Shown here one piece after another: positions 33,130-40,477 of a stretch of DNA of 57,656 nucleotides. Source of the DNA: Cryptosporangium aurantiacum (GTDB lineage: Bacteria > Actinomycetota > Actinomycetes > Mycobacteriales > Cryptosporangiaceae); NCBI RefSeq assembly GCF_900143005.1, contig NZ_FRCS01000030.1:1-57656 (forward strand). The letters are read 5' to 3'. Below the pieces are notes generated by a model, which was not told where the DNA came from, made no database searches, and worked only from the letters and a program-made list of their open reading frames with translations. The position numbers and the translations under genes are program-made. Every line of letters starts with the position of its first letter. Position 1 is the first letter of the stretch.

Positions 33130-34389
33130 TCAGGACGCCTCGGAAGCGAACGACCGTCGCTTGCGCAGCGGGACGCTCGGGTCCTGTAGGTCGCTGATCG
33201 GGACGACGGCGCCCGACGCGATGAGAGCCTTCCCGGCAGCGAAATCGGCCGGGCTGGAGAGGGCGTCGACCGCGCGCACCACGCCGTCCCGGAGGTAGAA
33301 GACCGAGAAGCGGCGCCCCGACGTGACGTCACCGCGGATCGCCACGGCGTCGCAGCCCACCGTCGATCCGGCGGCCTGCAGCTTGACGTCGTACTGGTCG
33401 GACCAGAACCACGGAAGGTCGTCGTAGCGCCGTCCCCGGCCGAGGATGTCCTCGGCTACGAGACGTGCCTGGGCCGCGGCGTTCGGCATGGACTCGAGCC
33501 GCCGCAGGCCCCCGTTCAGCGGATCGGGGTGTCGAGCGACGTCACCGATCGCGTAGACGCCGGCGACCCCGGCCCGGCAGAACTCGTCGACGACGATGCC
33601 GTTGTCCACGTCCAGGCCGGCCCGTGCGGCGACCTCGTCGTTGGGCACCATCCCGATGCCGATCAGCACCTGGTCGACCGGGATTCGTGAGTCGTCGGCC
33701 AGCACCACCGCGGAGACGTTTCCGTCCTCGACCTGATAGCCCTCGACCTGGGTCGAGAGCCGGACGTCCACGCCTTCCTCGGTGTGGACGCGGAGGAAGA
33801 ACTCCGAGACGACGGGTGAGGTCACGCGGGCGAGGAGCCGGTCGGCGGCCTCGATCACCGTCACCCGGGCGTCCAGACCCCGCAACACGGCGGCCACTTC
33901 GAGCCCGACGTACCCGCCTCCGATGACGGCGAAGCGGGATTCTGCGATCGTCGTGGACCGGAGACGCTTCACGTCGTCGATGGTGCGGACGTAGTGGACG
34001 TTGCCTGCGCTCCCGAGCCCGGAGTCCGCGATGCGACGCGGGCGCCCGCCGGTGGCGAAGACGAGGCGGTCCCATTCGAGCACCGAACCGTCGTCACATC
34101 CGGCCTTCCTTCCCCCCAGGTCGACCCACTCGACGGCCACGCCACGGTGCACCGTGACGTCGTGGTCCCGGTAGAAGTCCGCAGGGCGCAGGTACAGCTC
34201 CGGGGTGTCCACCTCACCCCGGAGGTAGGCCTTCGAAAGCGGCGGCCGGGTGTAAGGGAAATGCGGCTCGGAACCGACCAACGTCACCGGACCCTGGTGG
34301 CCACCGGCCCGTAACGCACCCGCGAGTTCGCCTGCCGCCTGTCCCGCCCCGACCACGAGAACGCGCGCGTTCTCAGCCGGCTCCGTCAT
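33130..34389 (-). CDS. FAD-dependent ferredoxin reductase
   Basis: A 419-aa reductase of the putidaredoxin reductase type. FAD-binding GAGQAAGELAGALR lies at the N terminus, NAD-binding VIGGGYVGLEVAAVL in the middle, and AGVYAIGDVA follows. The typical PYTRPPLSKAYL motif is present. ATG 34389 overlaps the ferredoxin stop (ATGA). It passes NAD(P)H electrons to the adjacent [2Fe-2S] ferredoxin and so to the P450. Confidence 0.92.
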   Translation of the reverse strand: MTEPAENARVLVVGAGQAAGELAGALRAGGHQGPVTLVGSEPHFPYTRPPLSKAYLRGEVDTPELYLRPADFYRDHDVTVHRGVAVEWVDLGGRKAGCDDGSVLEWDRLVFATGGRPRRIADSGLGSAGNVHYVRTIDDVKRLRSTTIAESRFAVIGGGYVGLEVAAVLRGLDARVTVIEAADRLLARVTSPVVSEFFLRVHTEEGVDVRLSTQVEGYQVEDGNVSAVVLADDSRIPVDQVLIGIGMVPNDEVAARAGLDVDNGIVVDEFCRAGVAGVYAIGDVARHPDPLNGGLRRLESMPNAAAQARLVAEDILGRGRRYDDLPWFWSDQYDVKLQAAGSTVGCDAVAIRGDVTSGRRFSVFYLRDGVVRAVDALSSPADFAAGKALIASGAVVPISDLQDPSVPLRKRRSFASEAS

Positions 34390-34706
34390 CGCTGCGTCGC
34401 GGGAACATGGACGACGATGCCGTCGACCGCGTCGGTCAGCGTGATCTGACAGCACAGCCGACTCGTCGACGTGGGTTCCTCCGACGTGACGTCGAGAAGG
34501 GATTCCTCGTCATCGCTCCGCGGATCGAGCTTCCCGAACCATGTCTCGTCGACGAAAACGTGGCACGTCGCGCAGGAGAGGTCACCCCCGCACTCACCGA
34601 TGATCCCCGGCACGAGGTTCTCGACCGCGACCTTCATCAGGCTGCGGCCCTCTGCTGTGCACGTGGTGCTGCTGCCGTCAGGCTGCACATAAGTCACTCG
34701 TGCCAT
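34386..34706 (-). CDS. [2Fe-2S] ferredoxin, adrenodoxin/putidaredoxin type
   Basis: A 106-aa ferredoxin. Ligands Cys39, Cys45 and Cys48 (GECGGDLSCATCHVF) and a fourth at Cys85 or Cys86 (SRLCCQI) follow the C-x5-C-x2-C...C pattern of vertebrate-type ferredoxins, distinct from the 3Fe-4S ferredoxins of many actinobacterial P450s. It lies between the P450-SDR pair and its reductase. Confidence 0.93.
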   Translation of the reverse strand: MARVTYVQPDGSSTTCTAEGRSLMKVAVENLVPGIIGECGGDLSCATCHVFVDETWFGKLDPRSDDEESLLDVTSEEPTSTSRLCCQITLTDAVDGIVVHVPATQR

Positions 34707-34746
34707 GACTCTGGTACTCCGATCAGTGCGGGTCTCTTGCGAGAGT

Positions 34747-35628
34747 TCAGAAGTGGCCGATGACGGGGCACCGCGACGCGTCGCCGGTCCCGTCGTGGGC
34801 GTAGTCGGCCTCAGCGATTTCCGGCAGCATCTGGACGGCGGTCATGACGTCCCGTGCGTGCTCGATGACGAAGGCCCGCATCACCGGGTTGGTCGCGGTG
34901 ATGTAGTCGCCGCGGAGCAGGCCGTCGACTGCGGCCCGCGCCACGTCCCGGGTGTTCTGCGCGTGCGGCTCGATGGCCTGGGCCAGTTCCGGCGAGGATC
35001 GGACGAGGTCGAGGACCTTCTCGGTGCGAACCCAGCTGGGCGTCAGCAGGGTGACCGACACACCGGTTCCCTCGAAGTCCCGGCGGGCCGTGTCGGCGAT
35101 GCCCAGCGTCGCGTACTTCGCGGTCGTGTAGGCACTCGCCGCGAAGACGTGCGGGGGCACACCGAGCGAGTGCTCCGACCCGACCAGGAGCAGCCGGGCA
35201 GCACGCCCTGACCGGGCCGTGTCGATCAGCGCCGGGCCGAACGTGTGCACCGTCGAGAACGTCCCGAAGACGAAGACGTCGAACATCGCACGGACGTCGG
35301 CGAGGTCGTGCTCCCAGATGCGTCCGCCGCCGTTGCCGGCCATGACGCTCACCACGGCGGTGGTCACCGGACCGAACTGCGACTGCGCGGTCTCTACCAC
35401 CAGCCGCAGTTCGTCCGCGTTTCGCACGTCGGCGTGGACGTAGGCGGCCGTACCGCCGGCGTCCGTGATCGCGGCGACGGTCTGCGCGCCGCCCTCGTCG
35501 TCGATGTCGCTGACGACCACGCTCGCCCCGCGAGCGCCCAGCTCGAGGGCGATCCCTCGCCCTACGCCAGATGCTCCGCCGGTGACGACGGCAACCTCGC
35601 CGTCGAGCCTCGTCGGGTTCTCGGTCAC
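34747..35628 (-). CDS. SDR dehydrogenase next to the P450
   Basis: A 293-aa short-chain dehydrogenase with VTGGASGVGRGIALEL at the cofactor site, catalytic Ser in LLLVGSEHSLGVP and Tyr/Lys in SAYTTAKYATLG. GTG 35628 overlaps the P450 stop by four bases (GTGA); the longer frame is a shadow. It resembles the SDR at 48733, with the same GSExSxGVP and Y-T-x2-K blocks. It is the natural enzyme to oxidise the alcohol produced by the P450. Confidence 0.9.
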   Translation of the reverse strand: MTENPTRLDGEVAVVTGGASGVGRGIALELGARGASVVVSDIDDEGGAQTVAAITDAGGTAAYVHADVRNADELRLVVETAQSQFGPVTTAVVSVMAGNGGGRIWEHDLADVRAMFDVFVFGTFSTVHTFGPALIDTARSGRAARLLLVGSEHSLGVPPHVFAASAYTTAKYATLGIADTARRDFEGTGVSVTLLTPSWVRTEKVLDLVRSSPELAQAIEPHAQNTRDVARAAVDGLLRGDYITATNPVMRAFVIEHARDVMTAVQMLPEIAEADYAHDGTGDASRCPVIGHF

Positions 35629-36854
35629 GAAACCCTCGCCACGGGGAGCGAACGGATCTGGTTGATGAACGTGGACCAGCCCCGCTGCGGCGCACCGTTG
35701 AGCCGGAGACGGAAGTCGCGCTTTGCCATCTCCTCGAACAGGATTCGCAGCTCGAGCTTGGCGAGCGCGTTGCCGATGCACCGATGCGGGCCGCTACCGA
35801 ACGCCAGCGAGGCGGTCTCGGTTCGCCATGGGTCGAACTCGTCCGGGTTCGCGAAGACCGCAGGATCACGGTTCGCCGCGGTGAAATAGAGGTTCAGCAG
35901 GTCGTTCTTGCGAACCGGCTGGCCGCCGACCACGGTGTCCTGGGTCGCCGTGCGCGACATGAACATCGCCGGCGTGATGTACCGCAGGAACTCGTCGATG
36001 ACCTTGTCCGGGCCGAGTTCCTGGATGCCGCGGAACGTCTTCTCGGCGATCTCCGGGCTTTCGAGGATCATGCGCATGGACTGACCGATGAGCGTGTGCG
36101 TCGTCTCGAAACCCGCGGCCTGGAGCAGGTTGAGGAAGTCGTAAGCCTCAGCCTCGGTGATCTCACCGCGCTCTGCCGCGTGGATCAGCACACTCGTCAT
36201 GTCCGACTGGGGATTGCGCAGCTTCTCCGGGACGAGTTTCTCGCGGTAGTAGGTGAACGTCCGGCTCAAGACCTCGCCCACCGCGTTGACATCGGCGGTC
36301 TGCATCGCCTCGAAGGCGGCGAGCGTCTGGTCCACGATCCACTGCCGGTCCGCGGCCGGTACGCCCTGCACACGTGCGACGACGAAGGAGGGGATGATCT
36401 GGGCGACCTCGAGGATGTAGTCGAACTCGTCGAGGCGCTCGATCCGCTCGAGAACCTCCACCACGATCTCGCGTACCCACGGGTCGAAGTTCTTGACGAT
36501 CCGGGGCCCGAAGGCCGCCGCGGCCACCCGGCGCACGGAGCTGTGCCGCGGCGGATCCATCATCATCAGGTTGTTGTAGAGCGGATTCTCGGCCGGGTCG
36601 GGCGACAGATTCGTCGACGGCCAGGCCCCTCCCGGCTGAGAGGCGAACAGTGCCGGGTTGGACTCGATTTCCACGATGTCGGCGAACCGGGTCACAGCCC
36701 AGAAGCCGCCATTCGCCGTCGCAATTTCGGTGGGCTGCCAGTGGAATCCCGGCGTTTCGCGGAGGCGGGCGAATGCTTCGTGCGGCACGCCTGGCGCGAA
36801 CGTCTGAGGGTCGGTCAGGTCGGGGATCTGGGTTGTCTCAACACCCGTGGTCAC
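35625..36854 (-). CDS. Cytochrome P450
   Basis: A 409-aa soluble bacterial P450. The I-helix oxygen-activation motif is AGFETT (residues 247-252), the K-helix ExxR is Glu288-Arg291, and the heme-binding loop FGSGPHRCIGNALA places the ligand at Cys359. GTG 36854 is chosen because GAGGAGGA lies just upstream; the frame is open 38 codons further but through the promoter. It begins the operon that also supplies its ferredoxin and reductase. It should start the pathway by hydroxylating an alkyl or alicyclic substrate that cannot be named from sequence. Confidence 0.93.
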   Translation of the reverse strand: MTTGVETTQIPDLTDPQTFAPGVPHEAFARLRETPGFHWQPTEIATANGGFWAVTRFADIVEIESNPALFASQPGGAWPSTNLSPDPAENPLYNNLMMMDPPRHSSVRRVAAAAFGPRIVKNFDPWVREIVVEVLERIERLDEFDYILEVAQIIPSFVVARVQGVPAADRQWIVDQTLAAFEAMQTADVNAVGEVLSRTFTYYREKLVPEKLRNPQSDMTSVLIHAAERGEITEAEAYDFLNLLQAAGFETTHTLIGQSMRMILESPEIAEKTFRGIQELGPDKVIDEFLRYITPAMFMSRTATQDTVVGGQPVRKNDLLNLYFTAANRDPAVFANPDEFDPWRTETASLAFGSGPHRCIGNALAKLELRILFEEMAKRDFRLRLNGAPQRGWSTFINQIRSLPVARVS

Positions 36855-36900
36855 GATTCCTCCTCGAACCGTCGATGCGTCCTCGCATCGGGTGGAGGGG

Positions 36901-36929
36901 AGCGTATGCCAACTAGTCAGTTGAGTCAA
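36901..36929 (-). promoter_or_regulatory. P450 operon promoter with internal operator
   Basis: In minus orientation the -35 TTGACT (36924-36929) and -10 TACGCT (36901-36906) are 17 bases apart. The spacer contains CAACTGACTAGTTG (36910-36923), an inverted repeat of CAACT/AGTTG related to the palindrome at 28698. A repressor bound there would block RNA polymerase directly. Confidence 0.65.
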
Positions 36930-36940
36930 CGAATAGCCTG

Positions 36941-37339
36941 CTAGCGGATACTTCCGGCTCCGGCCCACGTGCGCGTGGCGGCGACGTCCCGCGCGATCTG
37001 CCCGATCAGGTCGGCGGTGCCCTCGAACCGGCGTTGCGGACGCAAGTGACGGTGCAGCTCGACCCGGATGAGCCGTCCGTAGAGGTCACCGGCCCAGTCG
37101 AGCAAATACGCCTCGAGTAGTCGGACCCCCTCGCCGCCGTAGTACGTGGGGCGGCGGCCGACCGAGACCACGGCCGGCACGGCGCCTGTCCCGGCGTCGT
37201 CCAGGAGGACGGCGCCCGCGTAGACGCCGTCCAGCCGCACCGCGTCGGTGTCGTGCAGGTTCGCGGTGGGGAAGCCGAGCAGGCGGCCACGGCGGTCGCC
37301 GGGCCGCACCACTCCCTGGACCACGATCGGCCCGGTCAC
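36941..37339 (-). CDS. Stand-alone riboflavin kinase
   Basis: A 132-aa flavokinase domain that phosphorylates riboflavin to FMN. It has the motif GDRRGRLLGFPTANL, then LDGVYAG, PAVVSVGRRPTYYGG and the C-terminal LRPQRRFEGTADL. It equals the C-terminal half of bifunctional RibF and lacks the FAD-synthetase half, so it would make FMN without going on to FAD. GTG 37339 overlaps the FMN reductase stop (GTGA). It is the last gene of an operon with two FMN monooxygenases, so it probably supplies their cofactor. Confidence 0.88.
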   Translation of the reverse strand: MTGPIVVQGVVRPGDRRGRLLGFPTANLHDTDAVRLDGVYAGAVLLDDAGTGAVPAVVSVGRRPTYYGGEGVRLLEAYLLDWAGDLYGRLIRVELHRHLRPQRRFEGTADLIGQIARDVAATRTWAGAGSIR

Positions 37340-37833
37340 GACTCCCTTCCGGCCGCGCGGTGCACCACGTCGGCCCATTGTTCGAGCCAGGCTCGGAGCC
37401 GGGCGCTCTCGCCGTAGTCGCGGTCGAGGAGGTAGAGCCCGGCCGTCGGGCAGGTGGCACCGATCTCCACCAGCACCGGCTTCAGCAGCACGTCGGGAGC
37501 GAGCGCATGGGCCTCCCCGGCCCCGAGCATCAGCGGAACCGCGGTCACCCCGGCCAGGCCGGTCTGCCCCTCGAAATGGTCGAGGAAGAGTTTGAGCAGA
37601 CCGGTGTAGGTGGCCTTGTAGGTCGGGGAGGCGATCACGGCCAGGTCCGCGTCCTTGACCTTCTCCTTCGCCTCGGCGACCGCTGGGTCACCCCACCCGA
37701 GGAGGGCGGGGCCGAGCTCGGTCAGTTCGATCAGTTCGACCGACTCCGCGCCGAGAGCACGGGCGACGATCTGGGCGGCCTCCGCGGTCCGGGACGCGCG
37801 CTTGGGATTGCCGACGACGGCGACTGCCTTCAT
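37336..37833 (-). CDS. NADPH-dependent FMN reductase
   Basis: A 165-aa flavodoxin-fold FMN reductase (SsuE/NADPH_dep_red family). It begins MKAVAVVGNPKRASRTAEAAQ, the phosphate-binding loop, and has the conserved SPTYKATYTGLLKLFLDH segment. It would provide FMNH2 to the luciferase-like monooxygenases. Overlaps both neighbours by four bases. Confidence 0.88.
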   Translation of the reverse strand: MKAVAVVGNPKRASRTAEAAQIVARALGAESVELIELTELGPALLGWGDPAVAEAKEKVKDADLAVIASPTYKATYTGLLKLFLDHFEGQTGLAGVTAVPLMLGAGEAHALAPDVLLKPVLVEIGATCPTAGLYLLDRDYGESARLRAWLEQWADVVHRAAGRES

Positions 37834-38336
37834 CGAGGGTCTTCTCGGTGCCGTAACTGCCGGTAGGTGCCCTGGAAGAAGAGCAGTGGATCGCCCTTGT
37901 GCCAGTCCGGCGTACTCATCTCCGAGACTTCGCCGACGATGATCAGGTGGTCACCGGCGTCGTGCTCGGCCCACGTGGTGCAGTCGAGCCACATCACAGT
38001 GTCGGCCAGCACCGGGTTGCCCAGGGCCGAGGAGTGCCACGAGACGCCGGCCCACTTGTCGGTGCCACTGCGGGCGAACTGGTTGGAGATCCGCTGCTGG
38101 TCGTGGGCCAGGACGTTGACGCAGAAACGCTCGCTCGGCCGGATCCGCGGATAGCTGGTGGAGGTCTTCTGCACGCTGAAGGAGACCAGCGGCGGAGCCA
38201 TCGAGACGCTGTAGAAGGACTGGCAGGTGAAGCCGACCGGCTCGGCGCCTTGAGCGCCGGTGATCACCGTGATGCCGGAGGGGTAGTGGCTGAGCGCGTC
38301 GCGGAACCGGCGTGGGTCGACGAACATGGTCGTCAT
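37830..38336 (-). CDS. Flavin reductase (HpaC/NtaB type)
   Basis: A 168-aa flavin reductase-like protein of the split-barrel FMN-binding family. Typical segments are ALSHYPSGITVITG, GFTCQSFYSVSMAPPLVSFSVQKTS and FCVNVLAHDQQ. It acts as the reductase component of two-component monooxygenases. It is the second flavin reductase in this operon and of a different fold from the one at 37336, so each monooxygenase may have its own partner. Confidence 0.9.
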   Translation of the reverse strand: MTTMFVDPRRFRDALSHYPSGITVITGAQGAEPVGFTCQSFYSVSMAPPLVSFSVQKTSTSYPRIRPSERFCVNVLAHDQQRISNQFARSGTDKWAGVSWHSSALGNPVLADTVMWLDCTTWAEHDAGDHLIIVGEVSEMSTPDWHKGDPLLFFQGTYRQLRHREDPR

Positions 38337-39466
38337 GCCTGCACGCCCCGGAAGGGTTCGCGCAGGCCGCGCTTCTCCAGCTCGGTCAGCACGCTTCCCG
38401 GAGCCACCAGGCGCTTGACGCCGTCGGTGAAGTCCGGCCAGGTCAGCAGGACACCGTCGAGACCGATCTCGCTGATCTCCTCCAGCTGGTCGGCGATGTC
38501 CGAGGCGGTGCCGACCAGGATGGGTCCGCCCGAGCCGGCCGCGAACCGCTGGCGCATCGACCGGATCACCTCCTCCGGGATGTTGCTGGTCACGCTGGCG
38601 CTCAGGGCCGCGGCCTGCCAGGCGTCGAGCAACTCGTTCTCCGCCATCGGGCCGGTGAAGTACTCCAGGTACTCCTCCGCCTCGGCGCGGGAGTCGCGCT
38701 GCACGACGGCGCAGTAGGTCCAGACGCCGACCTCACGGCCCTTCGCGCGGGCGGTGCTCTTGAGCTCGTCGACCTTCGCCTTGGCGTCGCTCCCGATTGC
38801 GTCGGGCACCGTGAAGCAGACGTCGGCGTACGTGGTGGCGTAGTCCATCCCGCGGGGCGACGATCCGGCGTTGATGATCGGGAGATACGGCTTCTGCAGC
38901 GGCTGAGGCCGGGACAAGCCACCCTTGACCTCGTAGAACTCGCCCGTGTAGTCGAACTCCTCCTTCTCCGTCCAGAGCTTGGTGAGGATCTGCACCCACT
39001 CCTCGAGCTCGGCGTACCGGGCCTCGTGCTCCCGGAGCCCCACCCCGAACATGTCGAGTTCGATCGCGTTCCAGCCGCCGACGATGTTGAGCGCGAACCG
39101 CCCGCCCGACATCAGGTCGATCGTGGTGCACTGCTTGGCCGCGAGCACCGGGTGCATCACCGAGCCGTGCACGGTCGCGATGTGGGTCGTGTACGACGTG
39201 ACCTGGGACAGCCCCGCCGCCCACGTGAACGGGTCGACGACCTGGGCCACACCGGCCTCCGGCATACCCGGGACGTAGCCCTTCCACCGGGCGTACCCGA
39301 GCGAGGCCTCCAGCCCGGCCTGGTCAGCGATCTTCGCGACCTCGACGATGCGGTCCCAGTGGGGGCGCCACACCTCCGGGACGCGGGTCAGTGTCGCGCC
39401 ACCGTTGGTACCGAAGAGCCCGAGCTTGAGTTTGTTCGGGCTGTCGATCAAAGGATTCATTGTCAC
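38333..39466 (-). CDS. Luciferase-like FMN-dependent monooxygenase
   Basis: A 377-aa luciferase-family monooxygenase of the SfnG/RutA-like branch, with TTIDLMSGGRFALNIVGGWNAIELDMFG and the C-terminal GTASDIADQLEEISEIGLDGVLLTWPDF. These enzymes use FMNH2 and oxygen to cleave C-S or C-N bonds or oxidise sulfones and ring amides. The four-base overlap with the flavin reductase gene supports a two-component system. ATG 39460 is an alternative start. Confidence 0.88.
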   Translation of the reverse strand: MTMNPLIDSPNKLKLGLFGTNGGATLTRVPEVWRPHWDRIVEVAKIADQAGLEASLGYARWKGYVPGMPEAGVAQVVDPFTWAAGLSQVTSYTTHIATVHGSVMHPVLAAKQCTTIDLMSGGRFALNIVGGWNAIELDMFGVGLREHEARYAELEEWVQILTKLWTEKEEFDYTGEFYEVKGGLSRPQPLQKPYLPIINAGSSPRGMDYATTYADVCFTVPDAIGSDAKAKVDELKSTARAKGREVGVWTYCAVVQRDSRAEAEEYLEYFTGPMAENELLDAWQAAALSASVTSNIPEEVIRSMRQRFAAGSGGPILVGTASDIADQLEEISEIGLDGVLLTWPDFTDGVKRLVAPGSVLTELEKRGLREPFRGVQA

Positions 39467-39473
39467 TCCTGGT

Positions 39474-40445
39474 TCAGTGGAGAGCCGGCCGCCGCAGGCG
39501 GACCCTCGGGAGGCGGAGATTCGGGTACGCGACCGCCGTCAGCAGGACCAGACCCTGGATGAGCCCCTGGACGGCCGCGGAGGCGCCGAGCGCGAGGATG
39601 AACTGCGAGAGCATCGTCATGAACAGCGCACCGACGACGGCGGCGACGAGGCTGATCCGGGTGCCGGTGACGGCGGCGCCGGCCACGACGAGAGCGGAGA
39701 TCGACGAGATGAGGTAGGTGCTGGTGGCGCCGGAGCTGCCGGCCCCGACGAATCCGGCGATCAGCACGCCGGTGACGCCGAACAGGAACCCGGCGATGCC
39801 GTAGGCGCCGACGAGAGAACGGATCACCGGCAGGCCGGCGGCTCTGGCTGCGTCGGGGCTGGATCCGGTGGCGACGAAACGTCGTCCGAAGGTCGTCAGC
39901 CGGACCAGCACCAGCAGCACGATCACGACGCCGGCGGCGATCCAGAAACTGGTGGCGATGCCGGCCACCCGGCTCGTGGCGAAGTGGGTGAGGCTGTCCG
40001 GGACCAGGATCTGCTGCCCGTTGCTGACCAGGTAGGCCAGGCCGAGGAACAGACCGTTGGAGGCCAGCGTGGCCACCAGCGGGCTGAGCGCCAGCCGGGA
40101 CACCAGTAACCCGTTGCCTGCCCCGGCCAGCACGCCCACGACCAGCGCGATCGTGACGGCCGAGAGCGGGGCGACGCCGCTGTCGGTGAGCTTCGCGACG
40201 ATCATCCCGGTCAGCGCGATGATCCCGACCAGGGAGAAGTCGAAGCCGCGCTGCATGACGACCACCGCCTGCCCCAGCGTGGCGACCGCCAGCAGCCCGA
40301 ACTCGGGCATCATGTTGGCCAGCGAGCGCCCGGTCGCCGCGTTGGGTGTCGCGGCGAGCATCACGAGGTAGAGCGCGGCGACCGCGATCCAGACCCACTT
40401 GTAGGGCGAACCGGCCGCCCAGCGGGCGAGGGATTTGACACTCAT
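39474..40445 (-). CDS. ABC importer permease (RbsC-like)
   Basis: A 323-aa membrane permease of the BPD_transp_2 family with about eight to ten segments. It includes VVMQRGFDFSLVGIIALTGMIVA, the region equivalent to GGIDLSVG of sugar permeases. ATG 40445 is chosen because the ribosome-like GGAAGAGA lies upstream; the longer frame overlaps the fused transporter gene. It should pair with the permease domain of that fused protein. Confidence 0.88.
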   Translation of the reverse strand: MSVKSLARWAAGSPYKWVWIAVAALYLVMLAATPNAATGRSLANMMPEFGLLAVATLGQAVVVMQRGFDFSLVGIIALTGMIVAKLTDSGVAPLSAVTIALVVGVLAGAGNGLLVSRLALSPLVATLASNGLFLGLAYLVSNGQQILVPDSLTHFATSRVAGIATSFWIAAGVVIVLLVLVRLTTFGRRFVATGSSPDAARAAGLPVIRSLVGAYGIAGFLFGVTGVLIAGFVGAGSSGATSTYLISSISALVVAGAAVTGTRISLVAAVVGALFMTMLSQFILALGASAAVQGLIQGLVLLTAVAYPNLRLPRVRLRRPALH

Positions 40446-40477
40446 GGAGAACACATCTCTTCCGACCGATCGGCGGT

